Part shown: positions 9,992 through 21,177 of the stretch, piece after piece | Position numbering within the stretch: the first letter of the stretch is position 1 | Layout of the letters: the number at the start of each line of letters is the position of its first letter | NCBI GenBank assembly: GCA_938045275.1 | Contig: CALIMV010000177.1 | Span: 1-64,000 of the forward strand | Source of the DNA: an uncultured Granulosicoccaceae bacterium | GTDB lineage: Bacteria; Pseudomonadota; Gammaproteobacteria; Granulosicoccales; Granulosicoccaceae | Reading direction: 5' to 3' | DNA length: 64,000 nucleotides | Notes under the pieces: model-generated | What the model was told of the DNA's origin: nothing | The model's input: only the letters and a program-made list of their open reading frames with translations | The model's database searches: none | Translations under genes and position numbers: made by a program

Positions 9992-11423
9992 GATTGCCTC
10001 CTTTCGAAAAGTATTCCGGCAGTGAGCTGGCAAGACTCCCCACATTGCCTGCACCCAGCGTTAGCACCACGTCGCCATCTTGCAAAACACTTTGCAGTGC
10101 CTTGGGAACAGCGCCGATATCTTCAACAAAAATAGGATCAACCTGACCGCGGTTGCGAATGGCACGCGCCAACGATCGTCCATCAGCACCGGTTATTTTT
10201 TCCTCGCCTGCACTGTAGACTTCGGTTAGCACCAGCACATCTGGCGTGGATAAACTCTCTGCGAAATCTTCAAATAAATCGCGCGTACGGGTGTATCGAT
10301 GCGGCTGAAACACCACCACCAGGCGTTTATCTGGCCAACCACCAGAGATAGCTGCAAGCGTTGCTGCCACTTCTGTTGGATGATGGCCATAGTCATCGAA
10401 CAATCTGGCCGTTCCGGCAGCGAAGTGTAATTCGCCGGCAGCTTGAGCGCGACGACCAACACCTGCAAAGCCACTCAGTGCCCGTTTTATAGCTGCCTCG
10501 TTGACACCCAGTTCGTTAGCTATGGCAATGGCTGCAAGCGCATTCAGCACATTGTGATGGCCAGGCATGTTCAGCACGACATTATTGATATTAACGCCGT
10601 TTGGAAAGTGCACATCGAAATGCATTTCCAAGCCACTTTGTGTGATGTTGCTTGCTCGGATTTCTGCTTCTTCAGATATGCCGTATGTTCGAATAGGTCT
10701 TGCTACGCTCGGAAGCACTTCTCGTACGTGTTCATCATCTATACACACTACAGCCAGCCCGTAGAATGGCAAGTGCATTAGGAAATCTATAAATGTCTGT
10801 TTTAGTTTTTCAAAATCACCATCGTAGGTAGACAAGTGGTCTGCGTCTATATTGGTAACAATGGAAATTACCGGTTGCAAATATAAAAACGAGGCATCGC
10901 TTTCATCGGCTTCTGCTACCAGCCAATCTGACTGCCCCAGATACGCATTGGTTGATGAGCTATTCAGCCGACCACCTATAACATACGTGGGGTCGAGCTC
11001 ACCTTCAGTTAATAAACTTGCAACCAGACTCGTGGTAGTGGTTTTGCCATGCGTACCTGCCACCGCGATACCCTGTTGAAATCGCATCAGCTCTGCCAGC
11101 ATTTCCGCACGACGCACAACCGGAATATTGAGTTCCCTGGCACGCTCAAGTTCAGGATTATCCTGTGGTACAGCCGTGGATATAACCACGACATCGACAC
11201 CTTCAACATGCTCTGCGGCATGGCCTTGTTGCACCTTCACACCAAGCGACTCGAGTCGCTGGGTGAGTGCGTTACTGCCAAGATCGGAACCGCTCACACT
11301 GAACCCAAGATGATGCATAACTTCAGCTATGCCACCCATCCCAACACCACCGATACCAATGAAGTGCATACCACGAACACGGCGCATCTGGCTTTTTACA
11401 TTGGGTGAAATATCAACAACCAT
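9984..11423 (-). CDS. murC: UDP-N-acetylmuramate--L-alanine ligase
   Basis: First Mur ligase: adds L-alanine to UDP-MurNAc in the cytoplasm with ATP. The Rossmann start [18 protein letters not shown], the ATP loop [15 protein letters not shown] (near residue 119) and the central [16 protein letters not shown]-type segment ([15 protein letters not shown]) identify it. The 479-residue length is typical. Its ATG overlaps the murG stop in a TGATG junction, so translation is coupled. Confidence 0.97.
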   Translation of the reverse strand: MVVDISPNVKSQMRRVRGMHFIGIGGVGMGGIAEVMHHLGFSVSGSDLGSNALTQRLESLGVKVQQGHAAEHVEGVDVVVISTAVPQDNPELERARELNIPVVRRAEMLAELMRFQQGIAVAGTHGKTTTTSLVASLLTEGELDPTYVIGGRLNSSSTNAYLGQSDWLVAEADESDASFLYLQPVISIVTNIDADHLSTYDGDFEKLKQTFIDFLMHLPFYGLAVVCIDDEHVREVLPSVARPIRTYGISEEAEIRASNITQSGLEMHFDVHFPNGVNINNVVLNMPGHHNVLNALAAIAIANELGVNEAAIKRALSGFAGVGRRAQAAGELHFAAGTARLFDDYGHHPTEVAATLAAISGGWPDKRLVVVFQPHRYTRTRDLFEDFAESLSTPDVLVLTEVYSAGEEKITGADGRSLARAIRNRGQVDPIFVEDIGAVPKALQSVLQDGDVVLTLGAGNVGSLASSLPEYFSKGGNHA

Positions 11424-12574
11424 CAGGTAGAAGCCCCCTGTAGTGCATCGGCAACCACCACTGCTGCATCAGGCTTATGCAAGGCCTGCGCTGCTTTGGA
11501 CATATTCATTAAAATTTCTGGCGATGAATTGAGCTGTTTTAAAGTTGTCGCCAAAACGTCACTGGTAAGCTCACTTTGCGGTATCAACACAGCAGCACCT
11601 GCATCCACAAGAAACTTTGCATTAACCGTTTGGTGATCGTCGACATGATGTGGAAATGGTACAAATACACCAGGTAATCCAGCTGCGCTTAGCTCGCTTA
11701 CGGTCATTGCGCCTGCTCGGCAAATGATGATATCCGCCCACCGATACGCGTCTGTCACATCCTCGATGTAGGCTGCAATCTCTATTGAATTCGCGACGCT
11801 CTGTAAACTTTGATACGACTTTTTCACCGCTGGCTCATCAGCAGGTCCTGTTTGGTGCCACACACTCAAACTCAGGTCAGGCTGTATTTCAAGCAAATGC
11901 TTTAAGCCATCGGGTACCGACTCATTAAGTGCCCGTGCACCACGACTACCGCCGACAACCAGCACATTTAAAGACGGGCGCTCAATACCAGCAGAGCTTT
12001 GCGCATTACCGGATGCTGTTGTTCCGGTGCAATCTGCACCGCGCTCCACCTTTTGCACCCCCAAGGCTTCAATTGATGTACGCACCGGATTACCGATAGC
12101 GATAGCACCAACTTTCTCAGGAAAAACATTCGGCATGGCGCTGTAGACCCGATTTGCCATTCGCGCCAACCATTTATTGGTCATACCAGCAACGGCGTTT
12201 TGTTCGTGCAAAACCAACATTCGACGCGTTAGCAATGCGGCGATACCTACCGGCCCTGACACGAACCCACCCATACCAAGCACGGCACTGGCCTGAACGT
12301 CGGTTAAAATGCGAATGCTTTGAATACAGGCACGAAGCACTTTAAATGGCCCGGTAATCATGCCTTTGACACCTTGTCCGCGAAGCCCGCTGACATTAAT
12401 AAAACGAATGTCGATATTGGCAGCAGGTACAATACGAGACTCAAGACCGTCTCGCGTGCCAACCCAGACAACGGGCACTTTTCGGCTCTCCAACACGCGT
12501 GCAACAGCCATAGCCGGATAAATATGGCCACCTGTTCCACCTGCTGCTATCACAACTGTTTGAGATGCACTCAT
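11423..12574 (-). CDS. murG: Lipid II synthase MurG (UDP-GlcNAc transferase)
   Basis: Membrane-associated GT28 glycosyltransferase that adds GlcNAc to lipid I on the cytoplasmic face of the inner membrane. The N-terminal glycine loop [17 protein letters not shown] and the C-terminal donor-site region [32 protein letters not shown] are clear. At 383 residues it is slightly longer than E. coli MurG (355), with extra residues in the linker before [14 protein letters not shown]. It overlaps ftsW by four bases. Confidence 0.97.
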   Translation of the reverse strand: MSASQTVVIAAGGTGGHIYPAMAVARVLESRKVPVVWVGTRDGLESRIVPAANIDIRFINVSGLRGQGVKGMITGPFKVLRACIQSIRILTDVQASAVLGMGGFVSGPVGIAALLTRRMLVLHEQNAVAGMTNKWLARMANRVYSAMPNVFPEKVGAIAIGNPVRTSIEALGVQKVERGADCTGTTASGNAQSSAGIERPSLNVLVVGGSRGARALNESVPDGLKHLLEIQPDLSLSVWHQTGPADEPAVKKSYQSLQSVANSIEIAAYIEDVTDAYRWADIIICRAGAMTVSELSAAGLPGVFVPFPHHVDDHQTVNAKFLVDAGAAVLIPQSELTSDVLATTLKQLNSSPEILMNMSKAAQALHKPDAAVVVADALQGAST

Positions 12575-13779
12575 GTTGCACCCCCGTGTGAATTGCTGCG
12601 CAATGCTCGATTCGCGAACTCACGCGTCTCAAGCTCGATTCTTAACAGCAATGCAAAAGACACGATAAACACCAGAGCGCTACTTCCGCCATAGCTCATC
12701 ATTGGCAAGGTGATGCCTTTGGTTGGCAAGATACCCATGTTTACACCGATATTGATAAACGATTGCAAACCAATCCAGATGCCTATGCCCAAGGCTAAAT
12801 ACCCTGCGAATCGATTGCCTTGTTGGTCGGCAATTTTTGCCAGGTTAAAGCTCTTCCAAAGAATAAATCCGTACAGAAACACCACAAACAAAACACCCAG
12901 GAAACCAAACTCTTCACACATAACGGCGAATAGAAAATCAGTGTGCGCTTCGGGCAAATAAAGTAATTTTTGCACGCTATTTCCCAAGCCCATGCCAGTC
13001 AAAGAACCATTGCCTATTGCGATTAAGGACTGAGTTAGCTGAAAGCCACTGGCGAACGGGTCATCAAACGGGTCGAGAAAACTGGCCAGTCGCTTGGCAC
13101 GGTATGGCGACATCATGATCAACACAGCACCGCTGATTGCCAAACTGACAAGGAGTGCCAAAAATTGCTGTAACTTTACGCCTGCGATAAATAACATTGC
13201 GCAAGAGGTCAACACTATTACCACCACAGCACCAAAGTCTGGTTCAAGCAATAACAACACGCTGGCCAGTAGAATTAAAGCAAGAGGTCTTAGAAACCCG
13301 CCTATTGTGTTTTGAACCAATTCACCGCGGCGCACAAGATAGCCAGCCAGGTACACAATAATGAACAGCTTGACGGTTTCCGATACTTGAACAGTAAAAA
13401 GACCAAGATCTATCCAGCGCTTACTGCCATTAACTTCTTTACCGATAACCAACACCAAGCTCAAAAATATCAACGAAATGATGATCAGATGGGGGCCGTA
13501 TTTTTCCCAGTCTGACAATGGGAATTGATACAAAACGGTTGCACCAATCAAGCCCACGGCAAGGAAAAATAATTGTCGACTGGCGAAATAAAATGGGTTG
13601 TTGTAGTTTTCCGCTGCTAACGCCATCGACGCTGAAGCAATCATCACAACACCAAACAATGACAAAGTAACCACTGCTATTAGCAAGGCGTTATCGGTCA
13701 ATTCGCTGCGCGATTTTTCTGCCAACTTAGCCCGGTTAACTATTTTCCCGGTTGCGACTTTTGAGACCAAAGAGCTCAT
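12571..13779 (-). CDS. ftsW: Septal peptidoglycan polymerase FtsW
   Basis: SEDS-family polytopic membrane protein that polymerises lipid II at the septum together with FtsI. About ten membrane helices are visible. The family motifs AEAHTDFLFAVMCEEFGF and the C-terminal GILPTKGITLPMMSYGGSS are present. The length, 402 residues, is normal. Its ATG overlaps the murD stop by four bases. Confidence 0.96.
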   Translation of the reverse strand: MSSLVSKVATGKIVNRAKLAEKSRSELTDNALLIAVVTLSLFGVVMIASASMALAAENYNNPFYFASRQLFFLAVGLIGATVLYQFPLSDWEKYGPHLIIISLIFLSLVLVIGKEVNGSKRWIDLGLFTVQVSETVKLFIIVYLAGYLVRRGELVQNTIGGFLRPLALILLASVLLLLEPDFGAVVVIVLTSCAMLFIAGVKLQQFLALLVSLAISGAVLIMMSPYRAKRLASFLDPFDDPFASGFQLTQSLIAIGNGSLTGMGLGNSVQKLLYLPEAHTDFLFAVMCEEFGFLGVLFVVFLYGFILWKSFNLAKIADQQGNRFAGYLALGIGIWIGLQSFINIGVNMGILPTKGITLPMMSYGGSSALVFIVSFALLLRIELETREFANRALRSNSHGGAT

Positions 13780-15143
13780 GCTGCTATTGCCTCCACTGCC
13801 TGCTTAAACAACATTCCACGTTGTTCGAAGTTCTCAAACATGTCGAAACTGGAACAAGCTGGCGAGAGTAGAACCACATCGCCGTGTTCGGCCAGTTCAT
13901 CAGCACGCCGAACCACTTCGTCCAGGCTGGCTGCCATTACAATTTGCGTAGCACCGTTCAGCGCATCACGAATAAGTGCGGCATCTTCACCAATTAATAA
14001 TAAGGCCTTAACGCGTTGCTCTACCACCATACGCAGTGCTGTAAAGTCAGCGCCTTTAGCCATTCCACCGGCAATGAGAACAACCGGTCCACTCATGGCT
14101 GTTATAGCTTTCTCGCAAGCATCAATATTGGTGCCTTTAGAATCGTTATACCAACGCACACCATTGTGCTCTAAAACAAATTCGGTTCGATGCTCCAGAC
14201 CATTAAAGCCAACCAAGCCGGTAATCATTTGCTTTAAGTTCAGACTGATCGGTTCTAGCAATGCCAATACAGCCAATGCATTCGCAACATTGTGATCACC
14301 CGGCGTTTGCAACTGACTACGCAATACCAACTTTCGTTCTCCGTGGCACAACCAGGCATCGTTTGCAGCTTCCTCTACATGATAGTCGGCAGCGTCTGAG
14401 TTAATCAGCGAGAATGTAGCGCCTTTATTTTGAGCAACCGGATGCTGCTCGGCATCGATCGCAGCCGTGATTGGATTAATCCACGTGCGCTTATCATCAA
14501 GATTGACTACCGAGTGCAAACAATCCTTATAGACGCGACGTTTAACCTCAGCGTAGTGTTCAATTGACGGGTATCTGTCCAGGTGATCATCTGAAATATT
14601 CAGAACCGTTGCGGATATTGTTTTCAACGAGAATGTTGACTCGAGCTGATAACTGGATAGTTCGAGCACATACACTTCTGCATTTAAATCAATACTATCC
14701 AAAGCAGGCGTACCAATGTTCCCACAAAGCTTTACCCGTTTGCCACAATGTTTAAGTACGTGTGCTAGCCAGGAAACCACTGTGCTCTTGCCGTTCGACC
14801 CAGTCACTGCAATGACTGGCGTATCGCCTATTGCCCGTGCAAACAATTCAATGTCACCGATAATTTCCAAGCCAGCCTCTGCAGCACTTTGTAAGGCTTG
14901 TAGTGACCGTGGCACACCTGGACTGATCACTAATACGTCGTATCCGCTACACAATTGAGTATCGATGGCTGTATGGACGGTTGCATCTGTCAGATACTTT
15001 CGCAGCTCATCAGATGGGTTCGATTTTTCATCAACCACATCGAACATAATTTGATGTGCATGCAGAAAGCGCACGACCGACTCGCCAGTCACACCCAGAC
15101 CAACAACCAGCACGCGCTTGTTTTTGAAGTTTTCTATATCCAT
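13776..15143 (-). CDS. murD: UDP-N-acetylmuramoyl-L-alanine--D-glutamate ligase
   Basis: Second Mur ligase; adds D-glutamate to UDP-MurNAc-L-Ala. Visible are the N-terminal VLVVGLGVTGESVVRFL, the ATP loop VTGSNGKSTVVSWLAHVL, the WYNDSKGTNIDACEKAI segment and the C-terminal LLSPACSSFDMFENFEQRG. A longer frame opens at 15230, but the ATG at 15143 forms a TGATG junction with the mraY stop and leaves the protein starting just before the Rossmann strand, giving a normal 455 residues. Confidence 0.97.
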   Translation of the reverse strand: MDIENFKNKRVLVVGLGVTGESVVRFLHAHQIMFDVVDEKSNPSDELRKYLTDATVHTAIDTQLCSGYDVLVISPGVPRSLQALQSAAEAGLEIIGDIELFARAIGDTPVIAVTGSNGKSTVVSWLAHVLKHCGKRVKLCGNIGTPALDSIDLNAEVYVLELSSYQLESTFSLKTISATVLNISDDHLDRYPSIEHYAEVKRRVYKDCLHSVVNLDDKRTWINPITAAIDAEQHPVAQNKGATFSLINSDAADYHVEEAANDAWLCHGERKLVLRSQLQTPGDHNVANALAVLALLEPISLNLKQMITGLVGFNGLEHRTEFVLEHNGVRWYNDSKGTNIDACEKAITAMSGPVVLIAGGMAKGADFTALRMVVEQRVKALLLIGEDAALIRDALNGATQIVMAASLDEVVRRADELAEHGDVVLLSPACSSFDMFENFEQRGMLFKQAVEAIAA

Positions 15144-16225
15144 CAACGTAGCTTCAAAGTGGACAAGCCAACCAATACCAGGATGACAGTGATAATCCAA
15201 AAACGCACAATAATTCGCGGCTCGGGCCAACCTTTAAGTTCAAAATGATGGTGAATTGGCGCCATACGAAAAACACGTTTACCGGTTAATTTAAATGACG
15301 CTACTTGTACAATTACTGACACAGCTTCAAGCACAAAGATGCCACCCATAATGAACAACACCAGTTCTTGTCGTACCATGATTGAAATTGCACCAAGTGC
15401 TGCACCCAAAGATAAGGCACCAACATCGCCCATGAACACTTGCGCAGGATAGGTGTTGAACCACAAAAATCCGAGGCCTGCACCGATCATTGCGGTACAA
15501 AAAACCGTTAATTCACCCGAGCCTTTAACGTTGGGAATGTGCAGATAGTCCGCAAAAATGGCATGACCAGCCAAATACGAAATAAGACCTAAACCGGCCG
15601 CAACCATCACCGTTGGCATGATGGCTAAACCGTCAAGACCATCAGTTAAATTTACCGCATTGCTGGCGCCCACGATCACCAGAAAAGCAAACGGTACAAA
15701 CATCCAACCCAAGTGAATATCAGCATCTTTGAAAATGGGGATGGTCAGCGTAAGCTGTGCCTGATCGTTGGTCGTAAAGTAGACGGCTACAACTGCCGCG
15801 CCCGCAATCAACGATTGCCAAAGCAGCTTTTCTCTGGCGCTAAGCCCTGCAGAGTTGGATAGCATGACTTTACGATAGTCATCAACCCAGCCCACTGCGG
15901 CAAATCCCACGGTCACGAACAATACAAACCAAACTTGTCGTACACCCAGATCTGACCACAACAATGTACTAAGAGTGACTGCCAGAACAATCATAGCCCC
16001 ACCCATCGTCGGTGTGCCTGCTTTGGAAAAATGCGACTCCGGACCATCGTCACGAACCGACTGCCCAATGTTTGCGGCCGTTAGCCAGCGAATCAATAAC
16101 GGCCCAAATACCAGACAAATAATCAATGCGGTCAAGGCGGAAAAAATCGCCCGTAGGGTGATGTACTTTATGGCACCGAAACCTGCGTCCAGACTGACTA
16201 ACCAATCACCAAGCAAGAGCATCAT
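15143..16225 (-). CDS. mraY: Phospho-MurNAc-pentapeptide transferase MraY
   Basis: Polytopic inner-membrane enzyme that moves phospho-MurNAc-pentapeptide onto undecaprenyl phosphate, making lipid I. The family motifs [13 protein letters not shown], the magnesium-site segment [23 protein letters not shown] and the C-terminal [14 protein letters not shown] are all present. At 360 residues it matches E. coli MraY. The start (ATGATG) overlaps the murF stop by four bases. Confidence 0.98.
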   Translation of the reverse strand: MMLLLGDWLVSLDAGFGAIKYITLRAIFSALTALIICLVFGPLLIRWLTAANIGQSVRDDGPESHFSKAGTPTMGGAMIVLAVTLSTLLWSDLGVRQVWFVLFVTVGFAAVGWVDDYRKVMLSNSAGLSAREKLLWQSLIAGAAVVAVYFTTNDQAQLTLTIPIFKDADIHLGWMFVPFAFLVIVGASNAVNLTDGLDGLAIMPTVMVAAGLGLISYLAGHAIFADYLHIPNVKGSGELTVFCTAMIGAGLGFLWFNTYPAQVFMGDVGALSLGAALGAISIMVRQELVLFIMGGIFVLEAVSVIVQVASFKLTGKRVFRMAPIHHHFELKGWPEPRIIVRFWIITVILVLVGLSTLKLR

Positions 16226-17607
16226 AGTGATATGACCTCACTGGTATTTGCAGCATCCACATCACCCTCTGGCTCAGTTCGAGGACTGTTGTCAATCAAT
16301 GGATTCACAACCTGCTCCATCTGGCTACCGCGCGATCCTTTGACCAGAACTGTGGTGTCCGAATGAATCACAGCGCGCAAGGTATCGATCAACTGCTCTT
16401 TATCGGGGAAGTGCACCGCACCCTCAAACGCATCAGCGGTATGCTCGGTCAGCACACCCACTGTAAAAAGATGATCGATTCCGGCCTGCTTCGCATAGAC
16501 ACCAAGCTGTGCATGAATACTTATTTCATCTGCACCCAACTCAGCCAGATCGCCAAGAACCAGCATACGCATGCCATCAAATTCGGCCAGCACATCTATT
16601 GCCGCTCGCACTGATACAGGATTGGCATTGTATGTGTCGTCGATCACAGTTGATTCTTTTATACCGTAACGACGGCTTAAACGCCCTGCCACCGAATTTA
16701 TTTGCGCAAGGCCAGACATAACAGCGACAGGCTGTACATCCATACATTGCGCAACGGCTGTGGCAGCAACCGCGTTCAATCGGTTATGTCGACCAAGCAA
16801 CGCGAATCGCGGCGACAGCATTTTCTCGCCGGTATAAATTTTAAGTTCCCGCTCTGGCATAAGACGAACGGCAACATCTTCATCTGAACCAAACTGATGT
16901 ATATGTGCATGTGATGCGGCTTGACGCATAACATCGGCAAATCGATCATCAGCATTGATCACCGCCCAACCATCGGAGCTCAAGCCTTCAAAAATTTCTG
17001 ACTTGGCACTGGCAACGGCTTCAATACTGCCAAATCCTTCAAGGTGCGCTTCGCCAATATTATTTATCAGCGCAACATCGGGTTGCACCAGTCGACTTAA
17101 CATGGCCACTTCACCCGGGCCACTGGCTCCAATTTCAATAACCGCATAATGATGATGCGCACGCAACCGAAGTAGCGTCAACGGCACGCCGATTTCGTTA
17201 TTGAAATTTCCCTCTGTTGCTAACACCGGGCCCAGCTGACCCAGTATGGCTGCAACCATTTCTTTTCCTGTCGTTTTGCCATTACTGCCTGTTATGGCCA
17301 CCGTTGGTACTTGAAATTGTTCGGCCCACATTTTGCCTAACAACCCTAGTGCAACCCGCGTGTCCTCTACAATTAGTTGTGGTAAGTCCGAATTAACTTT
17401 TTCATGCACAACCAAGCCACTGGCACCGTTTTGTTCGGCATCGGCGCAATAGTCATGACCGTCAAAGCGATCGCCCTTCACAGCAATGTATAAATCACCC
17501 GGCTGTAAAGTGCGGCTATCGATGCTAAATCCGCTTAATTGGACATCGTCACCAAGCAGTTCACCTTCAACGTGTGGCTGGCAATCGGAAAGCATGAGGC
17601 GAACCAT
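16222..17607 (-). CDS. murF: UDP-MurNAc-tripeptide--D-Ala-D-Ala ligase
   Basis: Last cytoplasmic Mur ligase; adds the D-Ala-D-Ala made by Ddl. The ATP loop GSNGKTT is at 107-113 and [18 protein letters not shown] is the expected substrate-side motif. A longer frame starts at 17640, but GGGAGG precedes the ATG at 17607, which also forms a TAATG junction with the murE stop; that start gives 461 residues, close to the family norm. Confidence 0.97.
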   Translation of the reverse strand: MVRLMLSDCQPHVEGELLGDDVQLSGFSIDSRTLQPGDLYIAVKGDRFDGHDYCADAEQNGASGLVVHEKVNSDLPQLIVEDTRVALGLLGKMWAEQFQVPTVAITGSNGKTTGKEMVAAILGQLGPVLATEGNFNNEIGVPLTLLRLRAHHHYAVIEIGASGPGEVAMLSRLVQPDVALINNIGEAHLEGFGSIEAVASAKSEIFEGLSSDGWAVINADDRFADVMRQAASHAHIHQFGSDEDVAVRLMPERELKIYTGEKMLSPRFALLGRHNRLNAVAATAVAQCMDVQPVAVMSGLAQINSVAGRLSRRYGIKESTVIDDTYNANPVSVRAAIDVLAEFDGMRMLVLGDLAELGADEISIHAQLGVYAKQAGIDHLFTVGVLTEHTADAFEGAVHFPDKEQLIDTLRAVIHSDTTVLVKGSRGSQMEQVVNPLIDNSPRTEPEGDVDAANTSEVISL

Positions 17608-19154
17608 TACACAGCCTCCCGCATGAACTGCTCTACACAAGCACGATCACTGAAATCGCGCTTTTGCGTACCCACGATTTGATAATCCTCATGACCTTTT
17701 CCAGCAATGAGTACCAGATCTGTTTTGGCAGCATGGCTTAACGCATAGGCAATAGCAGCAGCACGATCAGCAATTACTGTTGCACGCTCTGGTTGCTGCA
17801 TACCCGCTACAATTTGCTGAAGAATATCTTCAGAACGCTCGGTACGCGGGTTGTCATCGGTTACTACGACGTGGTCAGCCTGCTCGGCAGCAACACCCAT
17901 GGGTGCACGCTTGCCAGGATCACGATCACCACCGCACCCGAAAACGACCCAAAGCTTGCCAGAACAATGATGGCGAACTGCAGTAATAACAGCGGCCAAT
18001 GCTTGTGGTGTATGTGCGTAGTCAACAATGGCGGTTGGTTTTTCGTTAGCGCTAAATTGCTCAATACGCCCTGGCACTTGTTCTATATGACTCAAATTAG
18101 CACTGGCATCGTTTGCTGCCTGACCCAATGCGCGCAGCACACCGTGACAGGCAAGCAGATTATCAACATTGAATGAGCCCATCAGCTTAGAACGCTGTTC
18201 AAAACGCACGCCGTTGTCAATCAAACCAAACTTCAGTCCGTTGGCACAAAGCTCTACTGATTCAGCGCGAATCAATATATCGGCATCGATTCGAGCGCTA
18301 TCAGAGTCAGTGGTGTGGGCCATAAAAGCAACACTTGAACAATCTGCGCGGTCAGCGATTTTTCTGGCAAGCTCCCTGCCTAACTCGTCCTGTACATTGA
18401 GCACCGCAAAACGAATGTCTGGCCAGTCGAATAAACGTGCTTTGGCATTTTTATAATCAGCTAAGCTGCTGTGGTAGTCGAGGTGGTCCCGACCAAAATT
18501 GGTGAGCACTGCTACATCAATACTCACAGCATCAAGCCGACCCTCTTGCAACCCATGTGACGATGCTTCCAATGCCACAATACGTGCACCTGCATCTCTT
18601 AACTCAGCCATCATGCGCTGTATCGAAACCGCATCAGGTGTTGTCAGCTGCGTTTCAGTTAATTCGCCTATGCCCCAACCCAGAGTGCCAATATAACCAC
18701 AAGGTTGGCCAGCACCGTTGAGTGCATCGGCAACAAACCGGCATACGGAGGTTTTACCATCGGTGCCAGTGACTGCCACAACCTTCAGATGCCGGCTTGG
18801 GTACTGATAAAAACGGGCGGCAATGTCACCAGCTCGTTGTTTTAACTGCGCGACATGAAATACCGGCTTACCAGCGGCATGCACTTTGGCTATCGCCTCT
18901 AAATGATCATTTAAACCTGTGTCATCAACCACCACAGCGCACGCACCCTTAGTAAGTGCAGCGTCGACAAATTCCAGACCATGTGCGCTCGCACCATCCA
19001 TTGCCAGATAGACATCGCCAGAGGTTATCAATCGGCTGTCAAGACACACACCACTGACAGTCACGGCTTTATCCACTGAATTCAGCGTTGCCGTGTCTTG
19101 TATGAAGTCAGCGAGCAAGGTGGCTAACTGCATTGTTGTTGCTGCAATACTCAT
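17607..19154 (-). CDS. murE: UDP-MurNAc-tripeptide synthetase (meso-DAP adding)
   Basis: Mur ligase adding the third stem residue. The ATP loop GTDGKTS is at 130-136. The specificity motif DNPR at 434-437 marks a meso-diaminopimelate enzyme, the rule in Gram-negative bacteria, rather than a lysine-adding one. The length of 515 residues is slightly above E. coli MurE (495). The ATG overlaps the ftsI stop in a TGATG junction. Confidence 0.97.
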   Translation of the reverse strand: MSIAATTMQLATLLADFIQDTATLNSVDKAVTVSGVCLDSRLITSGDVYLAMDGASAHGLEFVDAALTKGACAVVVDDTGLNDHLEAIAKVHAAGKPVFHVAQLKQRAGDIAARFYQYPSRHLKVVAVTGTDGKTSVCRFVADALNGAGQPCGYIGTLGWGIGELTETQLTTPDAVSIQRMMAELRDAGARIVALEASSHGLQEGRLDAVSIDVAVLTNFGRDHLDYHSSLADYKNAKARLFDWPDIRFAVLNVQDELGRELARKIADRADCSSVAFMAHTTDSDSARIDADILIRAESVELCANGLKFGLIDNGVRFEQRSKLMGSFNVDNLLACHGVLRALGQAANDASANLSHIEQVPGRIEQFSANEKPTAIVDYAHTPQALAAVITAVRHHCSGKLWVVFGCGGDRDPGKRAPMGVAAEQADHVVVTDDNPRTERSEDILQQIVAGMQQPERATVIADRAAAIAYALSHAAKTDLVLIAGKGHEDYQIVGTQKRDFSDRACVEQFMREAV

Positions 19155-20893
19155 CAGGAACGATCGCCTTCATACGGTCCAGGTACCGGATTCATTCCCA
19201 CGCGTTGATCTTCAACGTCATCCGGCTCAATATTCTGAATTCGTAGTGCATGCGACATCACATCGGCAAAAACCGGGGCAGCAACAACACTGCCGAAATG
19301 CTGTCCGGCCTTGGGGTCATGAATGACAACCACTGTGGCAAGCTCTGGTCGGGAGGCAGGCGCAAATCCTGCGAATACGGACACGTACCGATCTTCTGCA
19401 TAACCACCAGAAACCGATCGATGCGAGGTGCCGGTTTTACCTGCTACTCGATAACCGGGTATCGCCGCACGATGTCCAGTACCGTCAGTGACCACCGACT
19501 CGAGCATATTCCGAACCTCGCGAGCGATTTCTTTGTCAACGACCCGAACACCTTCACTCTGCTCCCCATTGGATGCGATAAAAGCTACAGGCGGCAAAAC
19601 GCCGTCGTTTGCAAAAGCGGCATAGGCACGCACTAACTGCAATGCGGACACTGAAATGCCATAACCGTAAGAAATACTCGCCTGCTCAATGTGGTGCCAA
19701 AGAATGGGGTGGTTGAAATAGCCAGCCACCTCACCCGGGAATTCACTTCCTGGCGAGCGACCAAAACCAAAGCTATCGAAAACCGACCACATTTGTTCGG
19801 GATCGAGTTGGGTGGCAACTTTGCTCACACCAACATTGCTGGACTGTCGAACAATGCCGCGTAAATCCAGCCACCCGTTGTCGCGAATATCGTTGATCTG
19901 ATATTTGCCGATGTTGTAATAGCCCGGTGACGTAAACACGATGTCTTCTGGTTTAAATTTTCCTGACTCCAATGCCGCCGCTATCGTAAAAGGCTTCATT
20001 GTTGAGCCAGGTTCAAATACATCGGTTAATGAGCGATTGCGTTGCTGCCCGCCCGTTCTGTCGTTTACGTCGTTAGGGTTGTACGATGGATAGTTCGACA
20101 TTGCCAACACTTCACCGGTTTGAACCTTCATAACAACAACCGATGCAGATTCAGCCTTGTGCTCTTTAATTACATCGATCAATGCCTGGTCTGCAAAGTA
20201 CTGCAGCTGCTTGTCTATGCTGAGTCGCAAATCTTTACCGGGCACAGCAGGCTTAATAATGTCGACGCCGGTAATTTCGCGACCGGTTCGGTCCTGGACC
20301 ACGCGACGCTTTCCAGCCTCACCGCTGAGCCATTCGTTATACGCCAACTCAAGTCCCTCGCGACCAACATCATCGATATCGGTGAAACCAACCACTTGAG
20401 AAGCAGCTCGACCACTTGGGTAGTACCGGCGATATTCACGCTGCAGACCAATGCCTTCAACATTAAGTTGATTTACCTTATTTGCTACATCCGGCATGAC
20501 GTGTCGCTTAACGTAAACAAACTCTTTACCCTGCGCATGCGCTTGCTCTACTTTTACTTGTAGCTTTTCGGCAGGCAAACCCAACAACGCACTTACTTCT
20601 CGCAGAGCCGCAGGTTGTGCTACTAACTTTTCAGGCACACCCCATACGGTTTTTATCGGCGTACTGATAGCCAGAGGCTCTCCGTTGCGATCGTGCATAT
20701 TGCCCCGATGAGCTGGTATTGCCACAGTACGTAAATGCCGAGCATCACCCTGATTACGATAGAAATCATATTCAAAGACTTGCAAGTACAAGGCGCGACC
20801 AATCAACGTTAACCCCATAAGCGCAAATATCAACAGAACGAACTGGCGGCGCAGCGTCCATCGACTAATTGATTTCTGAGATTTATTTTTCAC
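19154..20893 (-). CDS. ftsI: Septal peptidoglycan transpeptidase FtsI (PBP3)
   Basis: Class B penicillin-binding protein that cross-links septal peptidoglycan with FtsW. One N-terminal membrane helix (FVLLIFALMGLTLIGRALYL, about 18-37) is followed by the pedestal domain with RGNMHDRNGEPLA and the transpeptidase domain. The active-site motifs are Ser297-xx-Lys300 (STMK), SSN 351-353 and KTGT 486-489. It starts at a GTG with GAGG seven bases upstream, 8 bp after the ftsL stop. The 579-residue length is typical. Confidence 0.97.
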   Translation of the reverse strand: MKNKSQKSISRWTLRRQFVLLIFALMGLTLIGRALYLQVFEYDFYRNQGDARHLRTVAIPAHRGNMHDRNGEPLAISTPIKTVWGVPEKLVAQPAALREVSALLGLPAEKLQVKVEQAHAQGKEFVYVKRHVMPDVANKVNQLNVEGIGLQREYRRYYPSGRAASQVVGFTDIDDVGREGLELAYNEWLSGEAGKRRVVQDRTGREITGVDIIKPAVPGKDLRLSIDKQLQYFADQALIDVIKEHKAESASVVVMKVQTGEVLAMSNYPSYNPNDVNDRTGGQQRNRSLTDVFEPGSTMKPFTIAAALESGKFKPEDIVFTSPGYYNIGKYQINDIRDNGWLDLRGIVRQSSNVGVSKVATQLDPEQMWSVFDSFGFGRSPGSEFPGEVAGYFNHPILWHHIEQASISYGYGISVSALQLVRAYAAFANDGVLPPVAFIASNGEQSEGVRVVDKEIAREVRNMLESVVTDGTGHRAAIPGYRVAGKTGTSHRSVSGGYAEDRYVSVFAGFAPASRPELATVVVIHDPKAGQHFGSVVAAPVFADVMSHALRIQNIEPDDVEDQRVGMNPVPGPYEGDRS

Positions 20894-20901
20894 AAAACGC
20901 C

Positions 20902-21177
20902 TCAGGGTTGTCGCGTAATCATGACTATGCCCTTGTGTCCGGGCAAAACCATTCCCAACCGATCACGTGCCGTACGTGCAACCAGACCGTGCTCGGAAAA
21001 CGTGCTTTCTTCAATTTGCAATTGACTCCACTGAACATCAAGCTCATCAATAACCTGCTGGCTCTGCGAAATCTCAGCATAACGCTGGCGGCTTAAGTGC
21101 TTGCTATAAACAACTGCCACAGCTGAACACACGTTAAATGCAGCAAGTGCAAACAGTAAGAGCGAAAAATGATTCAT
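20902..21177 (-). CDS. ftsL: Cell division protein FtsL
   Basis: Small bitopic protein of the FtsQLB complex that activates FtsWI. The 91 residues show one membrane helix near the N-terminus (FSLLLFALAAFNVCSAVAVV) and a periplasmic coiled-coil segment (RYAEISQSQQVIDELDVQWSQ), ending with the FtsL-like RLGMVLPG stretch. Position between rsmH and ftsI supports the call, since sequence conservation in this family is low. Its ATG overlaps the rsmH stop by four bases. Confidence 0.92.
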   Translation of the reverse strand: MNHFSLLLFALAAFNVCSAVAVVYSKHLSRQRYAEISQSQQVIDELDVQWSQLQIEESTFSEHGLVARTARDRLGMVLPGHKGIVMITRQP